Source of the DNA: Helicoverpa zea
Taxonomy: Eukaryota; Arthropoda; Insecta; Lepidoptera; Noctuidae
Length of the DNA: 64,000 nt
Direction: 5' to 3'
Assembly (NCBI RefSeq): GCF_022581195.2
Contig: NC_061453.1
Span: 14,588,001-14,652,000 of the forward strand
The notes beneath the pieces were generated by a model. It had not been told where the DNA came from. It did not search any database and worked only from the letters and a program-made list of their open reading frames with translations. Positions 52,239 to 63,913 of this stretch are shown one piece after another. Position numbers and translations under genes: made by a program. How positions within the stretch are numbered: position 1 is the first letter of the stretch; each line of letters begins with the position of its first letter.

Positions 52239-52424
52239 TAGCTTTTGTTTTTTAATCAAATTACACTATTTAATATTTCGTTTAGTCCGAAGTCTCGAAT
52301 ACTGTGCAGGTGTCCACGACTAAGGTGACACAGTGGGTATCAAAACATATTTTTTACATACATAATTCATCTTACTTTTCCTACAGGTGGATAAAATTCT
52401 ACCATTCATAATAACAACCAATCA

Positions 52425-52565
52425 ATACTCAGTAGTTGTCGGTAGAGCAACGGTGCGCGCGCGCCGCGGCCCCGATCCGAGCGCCACTTTCTATGGCCGA
52501 CGAGTTTTTACGCGATCCAGTGCATTGCAACATTGCGTTCGATCTGCTATTGTTTATCTATGTGA
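52425..52565. promoter_or_regulatory. CpG-rich island with an initiator-like start
   Basis: On the plus strand CTCAGTAGTTGTCGG resembles an insect initiator and is followed by a run of GCGCGCGCGCCGCGG and GC-rich sequence for about 110 bases. A 62-codon plus-strand frame crosses it but resembles no known protein. The island lies between two inverted copies of a small MITE (52131-52238 and 53301-53407). Confidence 0.3.
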
Positions 52566-53300
52566 CCCGTTTTGATAGTATGTTACAATGGTAGAATATA
52601 ATGGTGGATTGGCCTAGTGACATATTTACTGAAGTATAATGGTATTCGAAAGATTTCAATGGGTTTGGTTTAAAAGTTTTAAAAGCAATGATTGGGACGT
52701 TTTGTACCTTTCAGCTCCCAAAAGTGTACTTTATTATTTAATCAATAGATAAAAATATAGAATGGTTTTTCCAACTTTTTGTGTATTCCCTAGAGAAACT
52801 TGTTCGTTAATACAGAACGCTTTGGGAAAAATTGTAATAGGTATTTGTTAACAAAGTTTAATTGGTGAAGTTTATTTTCCTAATTGGTGGAAACTAAACA
52901 TTTTAATTATTTTTTGTGGTATTCTTTATTTATAAATTGCATGACTACCTATAATATAAACAAGACCTAAAATAACTTACACGGATTTTACAAAATCCTG
53001 AATGCGGAATGTAAGGTTGCATAAAAATAAACTTTCTTTTACGTAACACGGGTAGAGTGGGCCAAATTGAGTACACTTGTAAATTAAATAAAAGCCAGTA
53101 TTTCCACGTCTTACGTATTTACTGACAGAATAAAAATGGCAAGCGCGAGAGCAGTAACACAGTCCAATGAAATTATTCAAATGGAACCTGTTTCACCTCA
53201 CTTTGTTTACTATGAAGACAAACTACTTTGTTTTGCTAATTCAGTAGGTAATAGGTATACAAAAAAAAAACGTAATTTTATATGAAGCACTGTACATATA

Positions 53301-53407
53301 GGTACGGTAGACCGCACATCAGTGGTAACTGTCATGCACCTTAACTCGATAGTAATAAGTACGATTTTCCAATAAAACTGTTACCACTGACCTGAAGTTG
53401 ACTGTAC
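53301..53407 (-). mobile_element. Short TIR MITE, copy 2 of an inverted pair
   Basis: Read on the minus strand, this copy matches the one at 52131-52238 along its whole length with roughly one difference in ten bases. It is preceded by the same ATATA flank. The two copies bracket about 1.06 kb containing the CpG-rich island at 52425-52565. Confidence 0.7.
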
Positions 53408-53479
53408 GTTAAAAAAATCTCATATTCCAACTTAAGCATTAACTTTTAAATAAAATAATAGTTATTTGTTATACAAGAG

Positions 53480-53700
53480 TGCAAAGTTGCTTTTTAACCG
53501 CGGGCTCAATTTTGATGACCGAGCAAGCGAAGGATTCTAAAATTGAAACACGAGCGTAGCGAGTGTTTCAATAATTAGAATCCTGAGCGATAGCGAGGGA
53601 ATCAAAAGAGCACAAGGTGAAAAATCTTTGCACTCGAGTGCAACACGTAACTTTTCATCTCACCTCATCGAGGAAATTACTAAATGCAAAAAAACAAAAT
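53480..53700. repeat. Repeat with GAGCGTAGCGAG core and long palindrome
   Basis: The block contains CCGAGCAAGCGAAGG, ACGAGCGTAGCGAGTG and GAGCGATAGCGAGGG. An imperfect palindrome at 53531-53584 has arms AGGATTCTAAAATTGAAACA and its inverse around a CGAGCGTAGCG centre. I recognise this type as a dispersed lepidopteran repeat. Confidence 0.55.
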
Positions 53701-55864
53701 GGCGCGCACATACGAGTATCAAATTAAAAAGATGTACCTATTAAAGTTAACATATTTGAAAACTCACTTTAAAAATGAAACGACGTTAAAAATCTGTGTA
53801 AAAACAATAATAAAAAATACTTAATTAATTGAATAATTATTTTAAGCAGTATTTTATTTATTTAATATGTATTTGTTTGAAAAGTCTTATCAAGATTGTC
53901 ACAAATGGAGTATTGCACACGATGTTCTAAATTCAAATCACTTTGCCGCTCTAGAGGATAAAAACGACTTTTGCGCTCAGATATCAAAGGGTAAAACTAC
54001 TCTTTCCGAGATGGTGGGATGAAAAATATATTAATGGCCTAATCCGTTTATATCCCACGAGTTATTTTTAACTTAATCATACATTTCGTAGGTATTTGAC
54101 TAAAACCGGCTGAGCTGATTTGTCTGCGTCAATCATATAAGTTGTTCAAGTCCTTCGTTATACGACATAATATTGACATGGAATATCTAGAAGCTTCAAT
54201 CATTACTAATTCAATCTTAAGTAGATTGTAGATTGTAGAATGTAAGAAAAAAGTAGGACAAACAGTCTACGTCATAGACTAAACTTTTTCTTGAAAACAA
54301 GTCCAAAGTGTCCCACAATATTTTCATTCTAAATAAAAGAAATCAGACTTAAGGTCATTGACTTAATATAAGTCTGATCGTGTTGTGAACTAACCTTATG
54401 AATATAAAGTTGTTCACATAACATTCTTGGGCCTATAATGTCCAGTACGCATGCGCCTTTCTCAGACCGTTACTACTCGTAAACACATGTTAAGTTATTT
54501 AACAGATGGTCATAATCCTTGTTCGAGTTAATGTTATTATAGTATACATTACTGGGTGTGTAGGCGGCTGATAAACATAAATAGCTGCGGTAAACGGCCG
54601 TGAATTAGTACCAGAGCAATATTGTAGCGATTGTCTATTGAAGCATACTATGTTGAAGTTCTGGTAAGTTTTATTGAAATAAACAGAAGAGAAACTTCAT
54701 GAATTTACTCTTGAAACAACTCGTGTTGTATTATCGCTTAAAATCACATCTATATTTACTGTTTAAACAACTAGAAGTTGAATTGCCCCGTCCCATAGCG
54801 GCACCCATTCACAAACATGACAATCATTTCACTAAAATGCAACACACATAATGATCAATCGTAAATGTCATTCAACTTGAAGCCTACTATCTTTATTTGG
54901 CTAGCAAAGGTGAGTAAGCACATTACATAATTATCACAAAAGCGGCTCTTTAGCTCAAACTCGGAGTGACCTACATACCTATAAAAGCCAGCGCAAATTA
55001 TGTAACACGTCAAATTACATAAATTGTTTTCTCTGAAGACACCGATTGGTTCGAACTTCTAAGAAAATGAATCGAGGCTAATGTGCGCTTATTGCCTTAA
55101 ATGATGCTGAACTGTTGTTGTGTTATTTAGATGAAACACTTACTTAGAGTAAAAAGGCATTATTATTTTAAATGTGCCAAAATTTACACGAGTTTTACAA
55201 GAGCAACCTTCATTAAAATTTTAATTAGGAACATCCATAAAATTTTCCACGTGTATTCTATTGAAAATAGGTCTAACTGTTTTCCGTCAGCATTATTACA
55301 ATTTATAACTCTGTCAATTAAGATCGCAGTTATTACAAGATTTACTGCACAGATTAACTGCTAGAACGTAGTTAACATTTACGGTTAGGAATCTCAAGAA
55401 TGATGTATGAACAAACAACCGGTAACAAAACAAATGAATACGTAATATGTGTTATTTTTATTCTTTTTTTTATGCAACGTTGTTCAAAAAGGTCGCACTT
55501 CCCCATATCGAAAAATCGCGAACTTTTTACAAAAGAATATGACATTTAAACCTTTTATGTAGAGTTATAGTTAATGATGTTACATACTCAGGAAACTGTT
55601 GTGACGTAACCCCCAATTTATTACATATTTTTCAATGAAACTCATAAGTTTGCAAACAAATATTTAACGGATGACATTTTGACCTTAATCACTTTAGCAT
55701 TACAGCCCAAAATGGCGTGTGGTATTTTTTGACACGGAGGTGTTAACTATTACTTCCTGTCCGAATTTATTGCAGGAAATGAAAAAAAAACCGTTTGAAA
55801 CAGGAAAATTCTTTTAAAAAATCAGTTTTGAAGAATCAATGTACCAATTTTAACGTAAATCGTA

Positions 55865-55909
55865 ATGTCCTTACTAAATTCGCATTTTGATGTGCTTTAG
55901 TAAGGACAT
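55865..55909. other. Hairpin with 14-bp perfect stem
   Basis: ATGTCCTTACTAAA pairs exactly with TTTAGTAAGGACAT across a 17-base loop. Pairing fades outside the stem, so it is short for a pre-miRNA. Confidence 0.65.
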
Positions 55910-56070
55910 CAGCAATCAAAATGGTTTGATTCCTGTTATACGACGATCATTAATAAAGGTAGGTACATACGTGGGAAAATCATTGTAACGATCTCATCTG
56001 CGCACGAGTGGACTTCCTCATTTCCATCAATTGCCTTTTACAGCTCGTGCGATGAGCGACAACCTCACCT

Positions 56071-56107
56071 ATGTATGTGTGAGTGTGTATATCTGTGTGT
56101 GTGTGTT
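56071..56107 (+). repeat. (GT)n microsatellite
   Basis: Interrupted GT repeats end in an uninterrupted run of about seven units. Confidence 0.8.
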
Positions 56108-58334
56108 TAGAGTACTTTCCTGTTATTCCTAGATTGCTTACTGTAAATGTGTTTATTATGCAATGCTTGACATATTTAGAATTTGTTAGATATAGTGTTA
56201 TGTGGTTTGTTTGACATTCCTCGTTTAAAAAACAATAATAAAATATTTTTTTAAAATAAAAAATCCTTTGTTATCTGACCATAAATAAAGGAAATAAAAT
56301 GGCTCCTAGACATTTTTTGCACCATGTAATGACCAGATATTAATGCACATTTGTGTATAATAAAGGAACGTCCAGATAAATAAAGTACTGCCTAAATTAA
56401 ATTCCACATTAGGTCATATCCCACTAAATCTATAATTATACGAGCTCCTGTGTATTATTAAGAAAAAAACTATAAATAGACCATTACTACATTGCACTTC
56501 TTCTTATAACACCACAACTAGGCATTTTAATATTCATGAAATGCCAACAATTTATTCATAGTTCAATACAATGATTCACGTAATTATATTTATAATAGAT
56601 CACGTCTCTCTGTCCTGATCATGCTGGCTATATGGCTATAAGCCAGAGAGTATAAGCCACGCGGATATGGTCAATTATGTCAGCACTGTGGTCTGCGATG
56701 ATGGATTATGGTCATAAAATTATTAATCTTATCGGTGAAGGAAATTATGTGGCTGCATAAAGAGTAAATGACAATGTATGTGGTATTGTCACATATTGCT
56801 ATCATCTAATGTTATGATAATGAATTTATGTAATAAACGATAGACTTTTGCGGTTCAGTGGAGATGAGTTTATGTTCTAGGAACTTATCTGACAACGATG
56901 TTTAATAAAGTTATTTTATTGTAATGACTGATGAAATTTTAATGTCAAGCGGCAAAGGCAGATGAGCGTAAATTCTAAGTTAGGTACTTCCACCTATTGG
57001 TTTTCCATTCATCCAGTTGAGACTTTCCAGAAAAATTTTATTTTATTTGTGCCTTCTTACCCTTTTACCTCTAGAAAGTTTCAGAAAAAGTCGTTAAAGT
57101 CTGTTACCAATTGAACTAGAGTATTCCACGTATTGAGGGACCGCGGAAGTCACGTGGTGGGACTTGGCGCCGCCTCTTCCGGACACATACGGCATACTTA
57201 CCATGTACCATGATTTATATCGGCATTCATAATTAGTACCGTGATTATGTAAATTACTCATTTATTGGACGGCTGGTACATTTTGATTAGGATTTTTGTG
57301 AGTCATTATACGGGATGTCATAAACTAGCTTATCCTGGTCACTTTCATTATACTTAAGTTAATTTGCTTAACTAACTTACACTTAGAATTGTTATTGTGA
57401 TCTAGGCTATGGAAACTTAAGTTTTGAGTTTGCATGAAATTCTCAACAGAAAAAATAATCAAAACATTAGAAGCCCTTTTGCAGTACAAAACACCAAGTT
57501 ATTTTTTGCACACTTGTGGCCATTTAGGACCTGAATATGAAAAAAAGATACTTAAGAGCTTGATAGTTATAATAACATTATCTTTGTATAGGTCCCTACA
57601 TAAAATACAATAAAGGTAGTCTTCATCCTTTTGTCATATTTACAAATTGTGCTCAGTCACTTCATTAAAATCTATGACAGAATGAACCGCAAGATGTATC
57701 GTATTAAAACATATTCGTATTATATCTCTGTGGTTTGAACATAAACAAACGCGTTGTGGTTATAATGGTAACTCTTAAACGAGAAGATTATCACCATTGT
57801 ATGGATATTATTGACAGCTAATTAAATATCTTCAATACAAAATAATTGATCAATCAATTCTTTATGTTGCGATAATCTTTAGGGATTAATTGCTTGACTA
57901 CAGCAAAGTTACTATTTATAAATACCTACACATATAAAAAAAGAAAATATTGATATAAATGATGTTTTTCGTAATTTGATATATTATTGAATAAAATTAA
58001 AATATTAGAAGACAAAGCCAATTTTTTTCTTCAAATTCGGATATTAATGACGTGAAGCGATAACGGATCCGCCATAGCAACGCCATGGCTATTTTTATTT
58101 AACGAATATCATTAACACCATAAATCATAATACCGTCCTATCATCCGAATCAAAATATCGATTACAAAAAACTACACGTGTCATGCTCAATGATAGATTT
58201 TTTTAGTTTATAATAACACTTAAACAAAGTACAAATATTTAAGACTACGTTTAAAAGTTATAACAAGCTATATATACATACATATTCATATTATATATAC
58301 ATATAGATCGATTTTATCGCACCACGCTATAAGT

Positions 58335-58506
58335 GACTAGCTTCTACCAGCGGTTTCACCCGCATCTCGAGAAAACTACTTCACGCACCTGAACCTATAT
58401 TCTTCCTAGAAAGAAAAGGGGCTATACAACACTAAAATATTTTTAAAACTCGGACCAACAGTTCCTGAACACATAAACCTGACATTAACTCTTCAGTTTT
58501 ATAGTT
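58335..58506 (+). repeat. Family A repeat next to the LINE
   Basis: It begins CTAGCTTCTACCAGCGGTTT and ends CTCTTCAGTTTTATAG, as the copy at 4036 does, with many substitutions. It ends exactly where the truncated LINE begins, which suggests one element was inserted against the other or that the two retrotransposed together. Confidence 0.7.
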
Positions 58507-59671
58507 TTCTATTTTCATTGACTCTGTCACAAAGGTCATTTCTTCCCACTTCCATCTCTATGCAGACGACTTGTAGCTCTACAGACATTTTCCTTGTGCA
58601 GATGCAGCAGCTGCTGTTACTGCCATGAATCATGACCTGGATGCGATTGGTGATTGGGCGCAGTCCTTTGGGCTGCAAATTAATCCCAGGAAGTCTCAGG
58701 CTATGATCATTGGCAGCAGATACATGCGTAGCAGGTTAGATGTTGCATCACTACCACCTCTAAGTTTGAATGGGGTTCAGATTGACTACGCTAATACAGC
58801 AAAAAACCTGGGTATTACACTTGATTTAAACTTATCGTGGACAGCTCAAGTCAATGAAGTTAGTCGTAAAGTTTACTGCACTTTCCATGCGCTGAAATGC
58901 CTTCAATACTTTTTGCCCTTGAAAACCAAAATATCTCTTGCTCAGACTCTCATCCAACCCATCATAGATTACGCCGATGCCTGTTATCTGGATGCCACTG
59001 AGGAGCTTTTAAATAAACTTGAGCGCTTGCAAAATCTTTGTATACGTTTTGTTTTCAATCTTAAAAAGTATGATCATGTCTCACACTTTCGCAAGGAACT
59101 CAAGTGGCTCCCAATTCGTCTTCGCAGGAACACTCGCATTTTGTGTCTTCTTTTTAATATCCTCTTTAATCCTAAATCTCCTTCGTACCTGCGGGAACGT
59201 TTCTCCTTTCTTCGCTCACCTGATGCGTCCTGCAGGACACATCTCAAATCCCTTCTTAAATTCCCTTCCCACTCCACTGACTTCTACTCCTACTCCTTCA
59301 CCGTGCACGCTGTACGGCTGTGGAATAAGTTGCCGCCTGAGGTGAGGAGCTGCCAGACTGTTGCTGTGTTTAAACGCAAGTTGAAAGAACACTATCTTTC
59401 CTCTCTGTCATAGATGTATATAGTATTTATTTTATATTTATATATATATATGTATTTAAGTAGTTTATGTTAGTGATTATCTATTGGTTATATCTTCTTT
59501 CTTTTTACACTGTCTATCTGTACCTATCTCTTCTATTTCTAACTCTCCCATAACGGGCCTGCTGGAAGAAATTTCATTAGAGATAAGCTGTGCCCTTGTA
59601 CAATTTTTTTCCTATTATTTATTATTGTTTGTGTTCTATGTGTACAAAAGTGTTAAATAAAATAAAATAAA
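58507..59671 (+). mobile_element. 5'-truncated non-LTR retrotransposon (LINE)
   Basis: The element begins inside the reverse-transcriptase domain, just before the YADD motif. It continues through the C-terminal part of the protein and a 3' UTR of about 250 bases, and ends in an (AAATA)n-type tail at 59655-59671. The start abuts another repeat at 58335-58506. 5' truncation is typical of target-primed reverse transcription that stops early. The clade is probably Jockey/CR1-like. Confidence 0.8.
58508..59413 (+). pseudogene. LINE reverse transcriptase fragment with a stop after YADD
   Basis: The frame reads FIDSVTKVISSHFHLYADDL, then TAG at 58574-58576, then LYRHFPCADAAAAV and the long open part MNHDLDAIGDW... 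to the TAG stop at 59411-59413. YADD is the reverse-transcriptase catalytic motif. In related LINEs the codon after YADDL is usually Gln, so TAG is likely a CAG-to-TAG change. After the stop, 262 codons remain open from the ATG at 58625, covering the conserved C-terminal segment (LGITLD, RLWNKLPPEVR). Endonuclease and fingers/palm N-terminal parts are missing. It cannot encode an active enzyme, though a partial protein could in principle be translated. Confidence 0.85.
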
Positions 59672-60130
59672 GTGTTATGTGCTAAAGATTGAAGATCCGC
59701 CTTAACTTCAGCAAAAACCGTATAATAGTCAACACATGTCCTAAGATTTGGTATAAATAAACACAAGTATTACGAAGCAATGTTTTTGTCCGTACATTCG
59801 AGAGTATGTTATATAAGTGTTGTGCAAACGTCGATGTAGTGTTAGCATAACTAATGATTACTTTGGGAACACTGTGATTTAGTGATGTGCTCAGTATTTG
59901 GGAATCAATTTTACACTCTATTTCTTTTGTAGAAAGTTCCATCAATTTTAGGTGCGTCTTGCGTAATTTGTTCAAAGCGTGAGAATTTGTTTCATGGGGT
60001 CTTAGTACACATAATAGTATTCGTATTCCACTAAAATACTTTTACAAGTTAGTACGAATGTCTAGTCATTGTAAGCAAAGTAATCCCATGATTTTCAACT
60101 TTTGACTACGAAAAAAGACTTATTATAAAG

Positions 60131-60149
60131 CTGTATATATATATATATT
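60131..60149. repeat. (TA)n microsatellite
   Basis: A short uninterrupted TA run of about nine units. Confidence 0.7.
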
Positions 60150-61861
60150 GGGGTAATAAATTATAAAAAAATAAGGAAGCGAATAATACAGACGTCACTT
60201 TTACGGAAATCACTCGTCAATATTGCTACATCCATATTTGGGTGTCCGACCTCTGCGATTGTTGAGCCGAATGAACATACATATCTACATAATTTATCGA
60301 TACAGCCCATTCTTATGGATTTATCAAGAGGGATGGGTTTCATCAATATAAGTACGACGCGCAGAATGATTACTTTCCTTCGGCATTTATAAAGTAAAAT
60401 GTCTCTTCCTTCTTATCTTACAAGATATTGAACATTTCGAAATGAATTGCAAAAAGTAAGCTTTTACAGACGAATATGGAAAATCCAGTTCGTTTTTCCT
60501 CCTATTCAGGTGTTATGATAGATGAACAAAAACATACACTTAGCTAAACAAATATTATACCTAATTTACTTCGGTATTTTGGTAATGTCAATAAACAATT
60601 ATCTGGTAAGACTAGACGAGATCGTCTATGGTCTTATAAAGAGAGACCAGGGCTGGTTGATCACAGGGATAAGTTGAATAACTGTACCAAACTTTCTACG
60701 ATATTATCTAGATATTATTAATTGGGTATTCTTCTTCTACGACAGTTTCAAAAAAGAATAAATCAAATACTTATGAGTGTTTACTGTTAAATTCCACACT
60801 TTGGAATATTTCGGTATTTTATTTACATAGATAATAAAAACCAGATGGGGCCTGTTCTCTGACGTCAATAATAACCATTTATATAAAAACGTATTAAATA
60901 ATAAAGTTCATTGAGTCGTTATTAATGAAGATTGAAGTTTTTAATTGTAATTAAAGGGTTCGTTAGCTTTAAGTTTGTTCAAAGTTTGTTATCAAAAAAA
61001 TCGCCTGTATTTTCTTTTGAAGATAAGATAAAATACTGTTGATTGAATGAGTAAAGTCCGACTGTGTCACAAGATGAGGCTTTCACCGAAACACGTGTAA
61101 ACTCAAAGCTTTGAATTTGTCACAGAAGTGTGAAATATCTCAACAGTTACCTACATAGTGAGTGATTTGTGTATTGTGGCTACTTCTTCGTTGCTATTTT
61201 TATACAGCGATTTTTCATACAGACTACCTATCTCACAAGAAAATGTTGTAATTCAATTTTAAATACAAATGACATTGAACATAATTGGTAGATGCATATA
61301 TATTCCCTTCATTTCCTCAATTAATATAATGTGAAAGATGAATTGTTATAAATAAATGTGGACAACATACTAATTTTATTATGCATGATCACGCCTGCCC
61401 TTATCCAAAATCCCAATTTTAAAAAATAACCTCAAACGTAGTAGAGTCGCCTTTAAGACTGGCCTTTGTGACCGATATTCCATTGACCATTAATTAGAAA
61501 TGTAACTACCGCGAAAATAACCAAGAAATCTCTCGAATGCGATTATATAATTATCAACCAAACATAACAAGAGTAATTGTAAATATCGGCGCAGTTCTAT
61601 ATAACTAGTTATTCTGGTATTTAATGGGCGTGTCAGTGAGGCTATTAGTCAAAATAGATACTGGTGTATTAGTCAGCGCTCATATCCGTGGGCCGGTTCA
61701 TTTGATTGATAATACGTATACTTGCTTTGATAACCTGAGTTTCCGAATTAAACAAAACGCTTGAGACGAATAGAAGCGTTTATATTTCGAGACGCTATAA
61801 AAGTGCATTCAAAAATATGGGTGTGTTGCTTACCTTGGTGAAAAAGGTGAACTTCAACAAA

Positions 61862-61895
61862 CTGTACATACCTGTAACAAAAAAAAAACTATCAT
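61862..61895 (-). other. Possible recursive splice site or micro-exon junction
   Basis: On the minus strand a long T run followed by GTTACAG is joined directly to GTATGTACAG, with the junction between 61872 and 61871. The core CAG|GTATGT is a good acceptor-donor fusion. It matters for FAM43 only if that gene's first exon lies beyond the right edge. Confidence 0.3.
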
Positions 61896-62691
61896 TAGAA
61901 ATAGCTCTTAAAATACACAAATATATAGAAAACTATTTTAAGTCAAAAATACCTTCGTACATTTACTTTAATTCTTATAAAATTGTAATAAAAGCAGTTC
62001 GATACAAAAGTTTCTAACTGTGAGGTATGCCGACCAAGTGTTTGCAATCTGCCACAGATGCGCTTCGTAATAATTTGGCCGCGATTCAACAAACCACTAC
62101 ATGACTATAACATAGAAATGTGCACGTCTGTGTGTGACCCGACGAAGGTTTTCAGTTTATTGTGTCACGTTAATCTGTACGTATAATTACGTGTTTTTAT
62201 TTGTTTGTTCAACTTTCAGGCGAAACAATATGTCACTAACACAAATCTTGATTCAATTTTAAAGTTGCCGCAAAGTAAAGTTAGATTAAGAGTTAAGTTT
62301 ATCAATTCACGTAACCAAAGTTATGATTACATTTTAAAACATAGGAAATGTTGAAGGGTGAGCGCTTAAAAGCTGTCTTTTGTAAATTTTACCATTCAAA
62401 AAATGCTGTCTAGCAGTTCTTAAGTTTGAGCTTTTTTGAACAAGTAAAAAAATACCTTAAAATGCGAGCAAACTCGCGGTCACAACTCAGTAGACCATAA
62501 AACTTCATATGAGTCATGGTAGTCATACGCATTTTGTTATTGCGATGGTACCGCGTGTCTATTTGCGTGAGCAGTTCACGGGCGCCAGTGAAGCCAACAG
62601 CCGGTCGTGAGCTTGAGCTGCGGTCACCAGGACATTGCATCACTGGATGAGATAAGAGTTTAGAGATTCTAGGGATCGGAGATATGGATCT

Positions 62692-62942
62692 GCTACTTTC
62701 TGCCAGCAGTTTCAACTGGTGTTGGGGAAAGTACTTTGCGCACCCAGATTAAAGTAGCCTGTAGTCTCCATAGTTTAAGTCAAAGTTATATTTCATTAAG
62801 GCCTTTACAAGCACTTACGAACGTAAAAAATTCTATTGTGTATGTACAATAATACATACCCAATAGTTATACAGTCTATGCAAGACTGACCTGTAGTTCC
62901 TGAGATTAGTAAACAAACAGACTCTGCTGCTATTATATAATG
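62692..62942 (+). repeat. Degenerate family A repeat
   Basis: The segment CTACTTTCTGCCAGCAGTTT, then AAAGTAGCCTGTAGTC, and near the end TTCCTGAGATTAGTAAACAA plus ACTCTGCTGCTATTATATAA, match the family in order. An unrelated stretch interrupts the middle. Confidence 0.55.
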
Positions 62943-63913
62943 TGAGATAGGACATTCTATGCGTGAACAATGGCTCTGAAATTCATGATCATCATGATTC
63001 ATAATGATGTGGACTAATTTTGAATAGGCCGATGATGCTGATGAATGGACAATAAAACATTGTAGTACATACGAACATAGGTACCTATTACAACATATAC
63101 AAACATGCATAGAGCGCTACACCGTTCTGTGTCACAAAATGTAAAACTATCTGATTTCCAACGTTTAATCCTTGTATCAATTGACATCTGTACAAACATT
63201 TGGCGACAATTGGCAATATTAAAACCAGTTTAAAATGAAACCATCATCATGTATGTATATATTTTGTATTTCCAACCACATAACTTGTACCAACTAGCGA
63301 TTTATCCACCATTACTTTCAATGTTCTTTTTGAATGTGTATATTATTGTAGTGTTTGTTTGTTAATTGGTGCTCTTGTGTAATTTACGAGTGTAATGGCT
63401 TCTTATTAATGTGTGTAGTGTACGTGAGTCGTTTGTTGTATTGGCTTATTTTCGGATACTTACTGAACATTTTCCGCGGGTGCCATCAAATTGCCTTGAT
63501 TTTGGTGATTGCTGAGCTTTGTTATATCGAGAAAGTTTATTAGTACTTTGATGACAATTTTTAACTGAATACATTTAACTGGGTTAGTTTGATAATTTTT
63601 ATGTCAATTTGTTGTTTATTTGAAACGATAAACCATTGTGGTTTTTTCTCATAATAAAGTATAACCTGTCAACAAATAATGCGGCCAGCTAAGGTTAGCA
63701 GTTAATTAAATTCAAAGGTTGCCCTACATCAGTTTACTGCCATAGTTGATAACGTGGCATTGTGATCGACTACGTTTTTATTGAATTTATGAGTTACATA
63801 CTTCCTGCTCACGTGGCCGAGAGAAATCGGATCGCCATTTGTTTTATAGCTTGTGAGGCTGCGTGTAACGAAATTACCATCTATTTATGAGTAAGTAGCA
63901 GGTACCAAAAGAA

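Larger units (their letters stand above)
23472..58334 (-). other. Presumed FAM43 intron and/or upstream DNA
   Basis: The terminal exon needs an upstream exon encoding the first half of the PTB domain. I looked on the minus strand for a YLGN-type coding segment ending in a phase-1 donor and did not find one. The region has no other convincing exon, only repeats and GC-rich islets described separately. It is therefore likely a very long intron, possibly extending past the right edge, but part of it could be intergenic. Confidence 0.4.
59672..63913. other. Non-coding right end
   Basis: AT-rich DNA with a degenerate family A copy (62692-62942) and the splice-like junction near 61872. Frames of about 100 codons at 62410-63110 overlap repeat remnants and show no known domain. 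Confidence 0.5.

Noticed and set aside
52387..52575. 62-codon plus-strand frame through the CpG island
   Set aside because: Arginine-rich artefact of GCGC sequence with no known match. It is kept only as a possible regulatory island.
62410..63110. Two 101-codon minus-strand frames
   Set aside because: They overlap a degenerate dispersed repeat and have no conserved motif.
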